In this document: positions 7,670-14,708 of the stretch, in pieces
Layout of the letters: each line of letters starts with the position of its first letter
Numbering within the stretch: position 1 is the first letter of the stretch
The notes under the pieces: generated by a model
Databases searched by the model: none
What the model was told of the DNA's origin: nothing
The model's input: the letters and a program-made list of their open reading frames with translations, nothing else
Translations under genes and position numbers: made by a program
Assembly (NCBI GenBank): GCA_019509895.1
Contig: JAEKLK010000184.1
Span: forward strand, 5,388-25,647
DNA length: 20,260 nucleotides
Direction of reading: 5' to 3'
From: Betaproteobacteria bacterium
GTDB lineage: Bacteria > Pseudomonadota > Gammaproteobacteria > Burkholderiales > SG8-39

Positions 7670-8545
7670 ATGGCACGCACCTCCGAAGACCCCCGCAGGA
7701 AAGATGTCCCGCAACCTTTTCCCGAGCAGCACCAGGCACCGCCCGGCCACGAGAAGGACATGCAGCCGCGCCCCGATTACGGCGAGGCGACCTATCGCGG
7801 CAGCGGCAAGCTCGAAGGCAAGAAGGCGCTGATCACGGGCGGTGACAGCGGCATCGGCCGCGCGGTCGCGCTCGCCTTCGCACGCGAGGGCGCCGACGTG
7901 GCGATCGCTTACCTGCCCGAAGAGGAAGACGATGCACGCGAGACCGCGCGCATCGTGGAAGCGCAGAAGCGCCGCTGCCTCGCCATCGCCGGCGACATCC
8001 GCGATCCGCAGCATTGCCGCGCGCTGGTCACGCGCGTGGTGAAGGAGCTCGGAGCGATCGACGTGCTGGTCAACAACGCCGGCTATCAGATGACGCACCA
8101 GAGCTTCGTCGAGATGAAGCCCGAAGAGATCGACCGCGTGTTTCGCACCAATGTGTACGCGATGTTCTACCTGACGCAAGCGGCCGTGCCGCACATGAAG
8201 CCCGGTGCGACCATCGTCAACAGCGCCTCGATCCAGGCTTATCAGCCCAAGCCCTATCTCCTGCACTACGCGTCGAGCAAGGCAGCGATCGTTGCGTTCA
8301 CCAAGGGCCTCTCGCAGGAGCTCGCGGAGAAAGGCATCCGCGTCAACGCGGTCGCGCCCGGCCCGGTGTGGACGCCGCTCATCCCCTCCACCATGGATGT
8401 CGAGCACTTCGGCGAGTCGACCTCGCTCAAGCGGGCGGCGCAGCCCGCCGAGATGGCGCCGATCTATGTGCTGCTCGCATGCCAGGACTCGAGCTATGTC
8501 ACCGGCATGGTGTACGGCGCTACAGGCGGGCAACTGCTGCCCTAA
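7670..8545 (+). CDS. SDR family NAD(P)-dependent oxidoreductase, YghA/YdaD-like
   Basis: A 291-aa short-chain dehydrogenase of the extended-N-terminus stress type. The first ~45 residues are hydrophilic with many Pro (PFPEQHQAPPGHE), as in YghA/YdaD-type general stress SDRs. The Rossmann fold follows: cofactor loop TGGDSGIG (56-63), NNAG (135-138), catalytic Ser in NSAS (185-187), and Tyr200 and Lys204 in HYASSK. The C-terminus V-T-G-M-V-Y-G-A-T-G-G ends the fold normally. All catalytic residues are present, so it should be active. The substrate (sugar, aldehyde or ketone) is unknown. GGAG lies a few bases before the ATG. It is convergent with the next gene, with a 10-base gap. Confidence 0.92.
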   Translation: MARTSEDPRRKDVPQPFPEQHQAPPGHEKDMQPRPDYGEATYRGSGKLEGKKALITGGDSGIGRAVALAFAREGADVAIAYLPEEEDDARETARIVEAQKRRCLAIAGDIRDPQHCRALVTRVVKELGAIDVLVNNAGYQMTHQSFVEMKPEEIDRVFRTNVYAMFYLTQAAVPHMKPGATIVNSASIQAYQPKPYLLHYASSKAAIVAFTKGLSQELAEKGIRVNAVAPGPVWTPLIPSTMDVEHFGESTSLKRAAQPAEMAPIYVLLACQDSSYVTGMVYGATGGQLLP

Positions 8546-8555
8546 AGGAAAAGGA

Positions 8556-8972
8556 CTACTGGCTGCGCTCGAAGAAATCCGGCCCGTCGAAGCGCTCCCA
8601 GGCCGCACGGGCGGCGTGGCGGTTCTTGGCCCACTCGAGGCGTGAGTCGCCGCGGTTGCGCTGATATTCGCGCGCCAGCTCACGTTCCACTTCGTCGAAG
8701 CGGCGGTTCTCGTAGCGCCGTCGGCCTTCCCAGCCGGTGCGGAAGCCGGGGGAGTAGTCCTCGAACTTGTAGCCGCGCTCGTAATAGGGCTCGCGCATGT
8801 AGTTCGAACGCCAGTACGACTCTTCGACCGTCGGGTCGATCAGCTCGGCGATGCGCTTCGCGGCCACCGAGCCCGGATCTCGTTCGGCGTCGCGACTTGC
8901 CCGCCGCCGGTCCCCGCTGGGTGGGATCATCGCCGGGTTATGGGCAACACGACGCTCGTGGAATGGTGCCAT
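8556..8972 (-). CDS. Conserved hypothetical protein, Arg/Tyr/Glu-rich (138 aa)
   Basis: A 138-aa soluble, highly charged protein. Its core, about residues 50-130, has aromatic spacing EESYWRSNYMREPYYERG, then F-E-D-Y-S-P-G-F-R-T-G-W, then RGDSRLEWAKNRHAARAAWER. Small betaproteobacterial and other environmental bacterial proteins share this layout, with the recurrent phrase R-G-x-S-x-L-x-W-x-x-A-x-x-A-x-R-x-A-W, and have no assigned function. There is no signal or membrane segment. The N-terminal 45 residues are basic and probably disordered. AGAGGAG at 8979-8985, six bases upstream, fixes the ATG. It lies 52 bases downstream of the DUF445 gene on the same strand, so the two may be co-transcribed. 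Confidence 0.75.
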   Translation of the reverse strand: MAPFHERRVAHNPAMIPPSGDRRRASRDAERDPGSVAAKRIAELIDPTVEESYWRSNYMREPYYERGYKFEDYSPGFRTGWEGRRRYENRRFDEVERELAREYQRNRGDSRLEWAKNRHAARAAWERFDGPDFFERSQ

Positions 8973-9024
8973 TTAGCGCTCCTCTGTTTGCTCTGTCTTG
9001 GCTATTTGGACCGCTCGCCCGCAA

Positions 9025-10305
9025 TTAGCGTGCCGCGATTTGCGTCGCCGCGGCGATCAAAAGGCCGGCCAGTCCGCCCACCAGCGTGCCGTTGATACGG
9101 ATGTACTGCAGGTCGGGACCGATGTGGCGCTCGAGCTCGAGCACCAGCCGCCGCTCCTGCCAGCCCATGACCTGGTCCTCGATGAAGCGCCCGATCTTCG
9201 CGCGATGCTCCTCCACCAGCGCCGGCGCGGCCCGCAGGATCTGCTCGTCGATCCAGTTCTGGATCTCGCGGTCGGCGGCGAGCGTGCGGCCAAGCGCTTC
9301 CAGCATCGCCGTGATGCGCTGGTGCAGCGAGGCGGGCCGCCGGTCGTGCTCGGCGGCGAGCCAGGCGCGCAGCTCGTCCCAAAGGCCGCCGAGATAGGCG
9401 GCGAGCGCCGGGCTCGCGAGCGCCTCGTCGCGCAGCCGATGCACCCTGTCGCGCAGCCCCTCGTCAATCTTCAGGCGGCGCATGAAATCGGCGACATACC
9501 CGTCGAAGCGCCGGCGCAGCTCGTGGCCTTCGCTCTCGCGCACTTCGCGGATCTTCTGCACCGCCACCTCGACGATCTTCAGCGCCGCGCGCTCGTCCAG
9601 CTTGAGCTGGAAGAGATCCGACAGCCATTTGAGGAGCGGCGCGCTCTTCGCGACCTCCCCCGCGAGGTAGGCCTGCGTATCGGGCCGCGCCAGCAGCTCG
9701 TCGAGCGCCCGCAGCGCGGCATCGAGCAGCTCGTGGTGGCGCCGGTTCTCCGTGAGCACATCGAGCAGCTCGGCGGCGGCGGCCGCGACATCGGCGTTGC
9801 GCAGCCGGCGCACGATAGTTTGGGTCAGGAAATTGCGCACCCGCTCGTCATCGAAGGCCTGCAGGCCATAGACAGCGAGCCGCGTCACATAGGTCGCCAC
9901 CGCTTCGGCGTTCTCGGCGCGCAGCAGCCATCGATAGAGCGTACGCGCCGGCTGGAAATCGCGGATGCGTTGCACGACCGCGGCGCCCGTGAGGAAGTTG
10001 CTCTCGATGAAGTGCGAAAGTCCGCTGGCGATGCGCGCCTTGTTGCGCGGGATGATCGCGGTGTGGGGAATGAAGCGCAGGCCGAAGGGGTGATGGAAGA
10101 GCGCCGTGACCGCGAACCAGTCGGCGATCGCGCCGACCATGGCGGCCTCGGCCGTCACGCCGACGTAGTAGAGCCAGGGATAGCGCGGCCGCAGCGCCTG
10201 CGCCGTCACGTAGATGCCACCGGCCAGCACCAGCAGTCCGGTGGCAAACCACTTCATCCGCGCAAGGCGCGCATCGCGCGCCCGCGCTTCTGCCTCTTCG
10301 CGCAT
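9025..10305 (-). CDS. DUF445 family membrane-anchored protein
   Basis: A 426-aa protein of the DUF445 (YjiN-like) family. An N-terminal basic segment is followed by a transmembrane helix (KWFATGLLVLAGGIYVTAQ) and a second hydrophobic segment. Next comes the family signature GAIADWFAVTALFHHPFGL and IPHTAIIPRNKARIA. The long central part is helical and charged. A final hydrophobic hairpin (NGTLVGGLAGLLIAAATQ) closes the protein, as is usual for the family. Function is unknown. I chose ATG 10305 because GGAGG (10311-10315) lies five bases upstream. GTG 10317 would add four residues but has no ribosome site. Inner-membrane localisation is expected. Confidence 0.88.
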   Translation of the reverse strand: MREEAEARARDARLARMKWFATGLLVLAGGIYVTAQALRPRYPWLYYVGVTAEAAMVGAIADWFAVTALFHHPFGLRFIPHTAIIPRNKARIASGLSHFIESNFLTGAAVVQRIRDFQPARTLYRWLLRAENAEAVATYVTRLAVYGLQAFDDERVRNFLTQTIVRRLRNADVAAAAAELLDVLTENRRHHELLDAALRALDELLARPDTQAYLAGEVAKSAPLLKWLSDLFQLKLDERAALKIVEVAVQKIREVRESEGHELRRRFDGYVADFMRRLKIDEGLRDRVHRLRDEALASPALAAYLGGLWDELRAWLAAEHDRRPASLHQRITAMLEALGRTLAADREIQNWIDEQILRAAPALVEEHRAKIGRFIEDQVMGWQERRLVLELERHIGPDLQYIRINGTLVGGLAGLLIAAATQIAAR

Positions 10306-10319
10306 CGCACCCTCCACGC

Positions 10320-10360
10320 AATTCGGGGACGGAGCCCGAAACGGGCACCGTCCCCGAATT
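10320..10360. repeat. REP-like palindromic element 1
   Basis: A 41-base near-perfect hairpin. Outer arms AATTCGGGGACGG and CCGTCCCCGAATT (13 bp, perfect) are followed by an A/A mismatch, then a 5-bp inner stem GCCCG/CGGGC closing an AAA loop. No T-tract follows on either strand, so it is not a simple terminator. The G-G-G-G-A-C core with AATT ends resembles dispersed palindromes found in betaproteobacterial genomes and associated with REP-type transposases. A related hairpin lies at 10813-10848 on the other side of the EF-hand gene. Confidence 0.75.
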
Positions 10361-10381
10361 AGTAGCAGATGCGCGGACGAC

Positions 10382-10732
10382 TTACTTGGACGAGGTGCTG
10401 CCGCTGCCGGCGTCGCGCTTGTCCTTGTTCCGGTCCATGGCGTTCTCGACCTTGCTCTTCGCGGTCTTCGCGTCCTGCTTGGTCATCGCCGTCAGGTATT
10501 CGGTGCGCGAGAGCTTGCCGTCGCCGTTCTTGTCGGCTTCCTTGAAGTTCTTGGAGAGCGTCGGGTTGCCCTTGGCCTCGGCGCGGGAGATGTAGCCGTC
10601 CTTGTTCTTGTCGAGCGCGTGGAAGCCGGGGTCATTGTCGTCCTTGCCGATCTTGTCATCGGCATAGGCGGCCCCGACGGCGAGCGCCAGCGCCGCGGCC
10701 ACCAGGAAGAAAAGCGATTGAGCGAGCCTCAT
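10382..10732 (-). CDS. Secreted EF-hand calcium-binding protein (116 aa)
   Basis: A 116-aa exported protein. A Sec signal covers residues about 1-24 (A-Y-A before DD). Two canonical 12-residue EF-hand loops are visible. Loop 1 is DKNKDGYISRAE (Asp41, Asn43, Asp45, Tyr47, Ser49, Glu52) and loop 2 is DKNGDGKLSRTE (Asp67, Asn69, Asp71, Lys73, Ser75, Glu78). All chelating positions are filled, so both should bind Ca2+. The C-terminal tail is Lys/Asp/Ser-rich and probably disordered. GAGGA four bases upstream of the ATG supports the start. It stands alone between two palindromic repeats. Its role is unknown, perhaps periplasmic Ca2+ binding or signalling. Confidence 0.88.
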   Translation of the reverse strand: MRLAQSLFFLVAAALALAVGAAYADDKIGKDDNDPGFHALDKNKDGYISRAEAKGNPTLSKNFKEADKNGDGKLSRTEYLTAMTKQDAKTAKSKVENAMDRNKDKRDAGSGSTSSK

Positions 10733-10812
10733 GGAATCCTCGGGAAAGTTGGATGGCCGTGACTATGCAAGCGAGGCCGGCGCCCGACAATCCGCCGTTG
10801 GAACCATAAACA

Positions 10813-10848
10813 AATCGGGGCCAGAGCCGACCGGCTCTGACCCCGATT
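10813..10848. repeat. REP-like palindromic element 2
   Basis: A 36-base hairpin. Outer arms AATCGGGG/CCCCGATT (8 bp), a C/A mismatch, then an 8-bp inner stem CAGAGCCG/CGGCTCTG around a two-base centre. The GGGG(T/C)CAGAGCC core resembles dispersed palindromes of betaproteobacteria. The layout (AT-rich ends, G4 block, one mismatch, inner stem) parallels the element at 10320-10360. There is no T-tract. It lies between the starts of one gene and the end of another, both on the minus strand. Confidence 0.7.
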
Positions 10849-10864
10849 ATCCGTCTGACGGGTG

Positions 10865-11056
10865 TTAGACCGCGGGCGGAGTACCCCCCGGCCCGCCGCG
10901 CCCGCGGTAGCCCATGACGAGCGACACGATGAACGCGATCAGGAACAGGAAGAACAGAACCTTTGCGATTCCGGCGGCCGCGCCGGCGAGGCCGGTGAAG
11001 CCGAAGATCGCCGCGATGATCGCGACGATGAAGAACCCAATCGCCCAGCTAAGCAT
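10865..11056 (-). CDS. DUF1328 small membrane protein (63 aa)
   Basis: A 63-aa protein with two hydrophobic helices. MLSWAIGFFIVAIIAAIFGF and the following GLAGAAAGIAKVLFFLFLIA are typical of DUF1328 (YtjA-like). The C-terminus has a family-typical V-M-G turn and then a Gly/Pro-rich tail. ATG 11056 is fixed by GGAGG (11062-11066) five bases upstream. The longer frame from 11098 lacks a ribosome site and adds non-family residues. Function is unknown, although family members are often linked to stress or stationary-phase expression. Confidence 0.9.
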   Translation of the reverse strand: MLSWAIGFFIVAIIAAIFGFTGLAGAAAGIAKVLFFLFLIAFIVSLVMGYRGRGGPGGTPPAV

Positions 11057-11128
11057 GACAGCCTCCAACGGTTGAAAGGGACAACCGGAGGCTTGCAATC
11101 CGCGTGCCGCGCAGAGCGCGGCCGCGTG

Positions 11129-11503
11129 TCAGTGGAAGGCGTCTTCGAACGGCGTGGATGCCGGCGGCGCCTCGGGCGTGGGTGCGGCCGGGGCCTCGAG
11201 CGTGGCCGAGGCGCCCGGCATGGGTTGAGCCGTCGGCGCGCCAGGCACGGCCAGGTGCTCCGCATCGGCTTCGGCCTCTTCCTCCATCACCGGCCTGGCG
11301 TACGGCGTCAGCAAGCCGAAAGTATGCAGGTCGTCTTTGGTGACTTCGCGCAGCGGCCCGAGCCACTCGAGGAATCGTGCGAGATGTGCGACCCGCTCGG
11401 GATGCGAGCACACGCCGGGCGCAGCAGGATTGAACAGCGAGCCGGTCTGCGTGCGCGCCACGCGGTCCGGAATCAGCGCAAGAGTGCGGGAAACAGCGTT
11501 CAT
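11129..11503 (-). CDS. Hypothetical protein with Pro/Ala-rich tail (124 aa)
   Basis: A 124-aa protein I do not recognise. The N-terminal ~75 residues look folded (LFNPAAPGVCSHPERVAHLA, then FLEWLGPLREVTKDDL). The last ~45 residues are Pro/Ala/Glu-rich and probably disordered, ending FEDAFH. No signal or membrane segment is present. ATG 11503 is supported by a strong GGAGGAG (11511-11517) seven bases upstream. The frame extends further upstream, but that part has no natural start. It is downstream of nothing obvious and 73 bases upstream of the DUF1328 gene, so the two could be co-transcribed. Confidence 0.6.
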   Translation of the reverse strand: MNAVSRTLALIPDRVARTQTGSLFNPAAPGVCSHPERVAHLARFLEWLGPLREVTKDDLHTFGLLTPYARPVMEEEAEADAEHLAVPGAPTAQPMPGASATLEAPAAPTPEAPPASTPFEDAFH

Positions 11504-11668
11504 CTTCTTTCTCCTCCACCGTGAACGTCGGGGCCGAGCGTAGCGAGCGCCCGCCGCTTTGGCTAGCGCAAATTGCCGCGTTAAAAGAGCGGTACAAATC
11601 GACGTGCTGTCGCCCGTACGCGTCAGGAGGCGCCCGACGCTGGAGCGAACCTTGCTGTTTCTCAGACT

Positions 11669-11986
11669 ATGAAACTTGTACGCGCCGCATTCCTGACGCT
11701 CTTTTTCTCCGGCGCTGCCCTCGCACAGACGCCCGGCATGGGCGAGACGCGGCCGCTGCCGCCCTCGCGCGCGGATCCGCCGCCGGCGCTCGGCGACTCG
11801 CAGGAGCCGCACGGACCCGACGTGCGGCCGCGCATGCGCGCAGAGAGCGATCCGGCGCTCGTTCGCTGCCAGCAGCTGGTAGGCGCGCAGCGTGAAGAAT
11901 GCCTGCGCGAGGAGCGCACCGCCGTCGGCGGCGCCACGCGGCCGGCGGAGCCGCCGACCGCGCCGCCGCCGCAGAACCCGCGCTAG
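11669..11986 (+). CDS. Small exported Pro/Arg-rich protein (105 aa)
   Basis: A 105-aa protein with a clear signal peptide (MKLVRAAFLTLFFSGAALAQ, cleavage after A-L-A). The mature part is Pro/Arg/Glu-rich and mostly disordered, with one helical patch containing two Cys (RCQQLVGAQREECLREER), which could form a disulfide. There is no ribosome site directly before the ATG. AGGAGG lies about 40 bases upstream, too far to use. No other start is available in frame. It is convergent with the TRAP operon, with a 7-base gap. Function is unknown. Confidence 0.6.
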   Translation: MKLVRAAFLTLFFSGAALAQTPGMGETRPLPPSRADPPPALGDSQEPHGPDVRPRMRAESDPALVRCQQLVGAQREECLREERTAVGGATRPAEPPTAPPPQNPR

Positions 11987-11993
11987 AGAGCCG

Positions 11994-12986
11994 CTACTTC
12001 GTCGCCTGCGCGCGCTTCACCATAAGCTCGTAGGCGTCCTTGACGCGCGGGTTCTTCTGCACGACCTCGTCCCCCACGCTGCGCATACGCTTCTGGAACT
12101 CCGCCTGCTCGGCGCCGCTGATGCGAATGAACTCGGCGCCGCGCTCCTTCCAGGCCGCCTCGGCCTTGCGGTTCTGCTCGATCGTCCACGGCGCAAGGTC
12201 GCGCTCGACCGCCACGGCCGCCTCCAGCATGGTTTTTTGCACATCCGCCGGCAGGCGCTCGAACCACGCTTTACCGACGCAGAACTCCGAGAAGATGAAG
12301 GCGTCGCCATCGATCTGCGTGGCGGACTTGACTACGTCGTAGTACTTGAAGGCCACGAACAGCGTCATGCCGGTCCGGTTGCCGTCGATCGCGCCGGAGG
12401 CAATCGCTTGCAGCGCCTCCGACGGAATCATCGGCACGCCGGTCGCGCCCAGCTTCTCCATCGCCAGCGTGTGCATGGGCGAAGCGAAAATGCGGATCTT
12501 CATGCCCTGGAAATCGGCGAGCTTGCGCACCGGCCGGCGCGTGGCGTAGCTGTTCGGGCCGTACATCACGAGTCCGATGCCCTTGATGCCTTTCGCGTCG
12601 CCGAAGGCGAACAGCGCGCGGCGGAACTCCGCGTCGGCGGCGAGGCGCGCCGCATGCTCCATGTCGGTGACCAGCCCGGGCGCGCCCATGATCTGGAAGC
12701 GCGGATCGACACCGACCATGAATTCCGGCGGACCGATCAGGCCTTCCACCGTGCCGAGCGACAGTCCCTCGATCATGCGCGGATTCGAGCCGAGCTGCTC
12801 CGCCGGATAGACCTCGACCTTGACCTTGCCGCCGGCGCGCTTCTCCACTTCGGCGGCGAAGCGCTTGGCGTACTCGTGCTGCACGTCGTTGATGGTCGCG
12901 GTGCCGATCTTCATCGTCACCTGCGCCGCCGCCGGTGCAGCGATGCAGGCCGCGAACAGCGCAGCAAATGCGGTTCGTTTCATCAT
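11994..12986 (-). CDS. dctP: TRAP transporter substrate-binding protein, DctP type
   Basis: A 330-aa periplasmic solute receptor of the TRAP-DctP family. The signal peptide covers residues about 1-22 (A-A-A before Q-V-T). The conserved segment is LADFQGMKIRIFASP, in which Arg165 corresponds to the Arg that salt-bridges the ligand carboxylate in family structures. SEALQAIASGAIDG is the next family landmark. Two adjacent ATGs (12986 and 12983) follow GAGGGG, and I list the first. It is the last gene of the operon, four bases after the DctM stop. The retained Arg suggests a carboxylate ligand. Confidence 0.93.
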   Translation of the reverse strand: MMKRTAFAALFAACIAAPAAAQVTMKIGTATINDVQHEYAKRFAAEVEKRAGGKVKVEVYPAEQLGSNPRMIEGLSLGTVEGLIGPPEFMVGVDPRFQIMGAPGLVTDMEHAARLAADAEFRRALFAFGDAKGIKGIGLVMYGPNSYATRRPVRKLADFQGMKIRIFASPMHTLAMEKLGATGVPMIPSEALQAIASGAIDGNRTGMTLFVAFKYYDVVKSATQIDGDAFIFSEFCVGKAWFERLPADVQKTMLEAAVAVERDLAPWTIEQNRKAEAAWKERGAEFIRISGAEQAEFQKRMRSVGDEVVQKNPRVKDAYELMVKRAQATK

Positions 12987-12990
12987 CCCC

Positions 12991-14265
12991 TCATTTAAGG
13001 AAAGTGCCGAGGTAAAGCGAGAACCATGGCACGTACGTAATCATCAACAAAGCGATGAGCTGGAGCAACAGGAACGGCAAAACGCCGACCACGATGCGGC
13101 CCATCGGCACCTTGAACAGGCTCTGGCTGACGAAGATATTGAGCCCGAAGGGCGGCGTGAACATGCCGATCGACAGGTTCACGGTGACGATGATGCCGAA
13201 ATGGACAAGGTCGATGCCCGCGTGCCGCACTATCGGCACGAGGAGCGGCGTCAGCACCAGCACGGCGGAGCTTGGATCGATGAAGCAGCCGACGACGAGA
13301 AGCAGGATATTGATCGCGAGGAGCAGCATCGCCGGCGTGATCTGCATCTCCTCGATGAAGCGCACCACCGCCTGCGGCACCCCGCTGACGGTGAGCAGCC
13401 AGGAAAACACGCCCGCCGCGCCGACGATGATCATGATCTGCGCCGTGAGGTATGCCGAGCTCACTGCCAGGCGGAAGATCTGCCGCCAGCCGATTTCGCG
13501 GTAGATGAAGCGCGTCACCAGCACGCCGTAGATGCACGCAATGCCGGCCGTTTCGGTGGGCGTGCAGATGCCGCCGTAGATGCTGCCGAGGATGATCACC
13601 GGCGCGGCGAGCGCCCAGATGCCCTCGCGCGTGGCGCCCGCCAGGCGCGCCCAGCTGAAGCGCTCGGCGGCAGCCAGGGTGCGGCGGCGCGCATAGACGA
13701 CGATGTACGCCGCCATCAGCAGGCCGATGAGGATGCCCGGCAGGAAGCCGCCGACAAAGAGGCGCGCTACCGACTGCTCGGCGGCCGCGCCGTAGAGGAT
13801 CATCAGGATCGAGGGCGGAATGATGCTCGCGATGGCGCCGCCCGAGGTGAGAAGTCCCAGGCTGAACCGCTCGTCGTAGCCGGCCTGGCGCAGCGCCGGA
13901 TACATGGTGCGGCCGATCGCGGCCACCGTGGCGGGGCTCGAGCCGGAGATCGCGCCGAAGAACTCGCAGGTGCCCACGGTGGTGAGCGCGAGGCTGCCGC
14001 GCACGCCGCCGAGCACCGACTCTACCCAGCGGATCAGGCGCTGCGACAGGCCGCCATGGCTCAGGATCTCGCCGGCAAAAATGAAAAAGGGCACCGCGAG
14101 CAGCGCCACCTTGTCGAGCGAGCCGAACATCATCTGCGGCACCGCGGTGAGCGGCACATGCATGAAGAAGTACAGCGCCACGATCGCCGTCACGAGCAGG
14201 ATGACGAAGATCGGCGTGCCGGCCGCAAGCAGCAGGAGCGGCAGCGCGGTGACGAGCGCCTTCAT
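12991..14265 (-). CDS. dctM: TRAP transporter large permease subunit, DctM type
   Basis: A 424-aa polytopic inner-membrane protein, the ion-coupled transport subunit of a TRAP system. About twelve hydrophobic segments are visible. Landmarks are VPFFIFAGEILSHGGLSQRL, the region GAISGSSPATVAAIGRTMYP that is signature for DctM, IIPPSILMILYGAAAEQS, and TPPFGLNIFVSQSL near the end. Length is normal for the family (about 425). I chose ATG 14265, which overlaps the DctQ stop (ATGA). Longer versions of the frame run into DctQ. It is coupled at both ends to the other TRAP genes. Confidence 0.95.
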   Translation of the reverse strand: MKALVTALPLLLLAAGTPIFVILLVTAIVALYFFMHVPLTAVPQMMFGSLDKVALLAVPFFIFAGEILSHGGLSQRLIRWVESVLGGVRGSLALTTVGTCEFFGAISGSSPATVAAIGRTMYPALRQAGYDERFSLGLLTSGGAIASIIPPSILMILYGAAAEQSVARLFVGGFLPGILIGLLMAAYIVVYARRRTLAAAERFSWARLAGATREGIWALAAPVIILGSIYGGICTPTETAGIACIYGVLVTRFIYREIGWRQIFRLAVSSAYLTAQIMIIVGAAGVFSWLLTVSGVPQAVVRFIEEMQITPAMLLLAINILLLVVGCFIDPSSAVLVLTPLLVPIVRHAGIDLVHFGIIVTVNLSIGMFTPPFGLNIFVSQSLFKVPMGRIVVGVLPFLLLQLIALLMITYVPWFSLYLGTFLK

Positions 14266-14708
14266 CGCCGCAGCAGGCGGACCAGCGCGAAGAGGGCGAT
14301 GAGCACGAAGCCGGCGAGGAAGGCGGAGTACGGAATGGCGAGCGGGATGTCGGCGCCCATGGTGCGCTGGTCGTTCCTCGCCATGTCCAAAACGATCTCG
14401 AAGGCCATCCAACCGACGACCAGCGCCACGGCGAGCGTCAGTACGCTCGTGAGCCCGTCCAGCCGCCGCTTCAGTCCGGCGGGCATCCAGTGCTCGAGCG
14501 CATCCATGCGCAGGTGCGCGCGATCGCGCGTTACGAGCGAAGCGCCGATCACCACGAATGCGACCTGCAGCAGGGTCATCGCCTCCTCGGCCCAGTAGAG
14601 CGGCTTGTCGAAGACGTAGCGCCCCACCACGTTGGCGAAATTGATCGCCACCGCAACGATCAGCATTACGCCGACCAGCACCGCGATGAGGCGCGCCAGG
14701 CGCTCCAT
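14262..14708 (-). CDS. dctQ: TRAP transporter small permease subunit, DctQ type
   Basis: A 148-aa membrane protein with four hydrophobic segments. Family landmarks are the early NVVGRYVFDKPLYWAEEAM and the following VVIGASLVTRDRAHLRMD. The Glu pair in AEEA and the D-R-A-H-L-R-M-D stretch are the most conserved positions in DctQ. The ATG at 14708 shares one base with the stop of the amidase gene (TGATG), and its own stop overlaps the DctM start. It partners DctM in the inner membrane. Confidence 0.93.
   Translation of the reverse strand: MERLARLIAVLVGVMLIVAVAINFANVVGRYVFDKPLYWAEEAMTLLQVAFVVIGASLVTRDRAHLRMDALEHWMPAGLKRRLDGLTSVLTLAVALVVGWMAFEIVLDMARNDQRTMGADIPLAIPYSAFLAGFVLIALFALVRLLRR

Noticed and set aside
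10320..10360. Rho-independent terminator
   Set aside because: The hairpin is strong but no run of T follows on either strand, so a repeat element is the better call.
8998..10362. 454-codon open frame on the plus strand
   Set aside because: Antisense to the DUF445 gene, which has the family signature and a ribosome site.
11504..11668. Possible small RNA or promoter in the largest gap
   Set aside because: No convincing hairpin plus T-tract and no well-spaced -35/-10 pair; nothing supportable.
12820..14598. 592-codon open frame on the plus strand
   Set aside because: Antisense to the TRAP genes, extremely His/Arg/Glu-rich, with no domain. The minus-strand DctM/DctQ/DctP proteins are clear.
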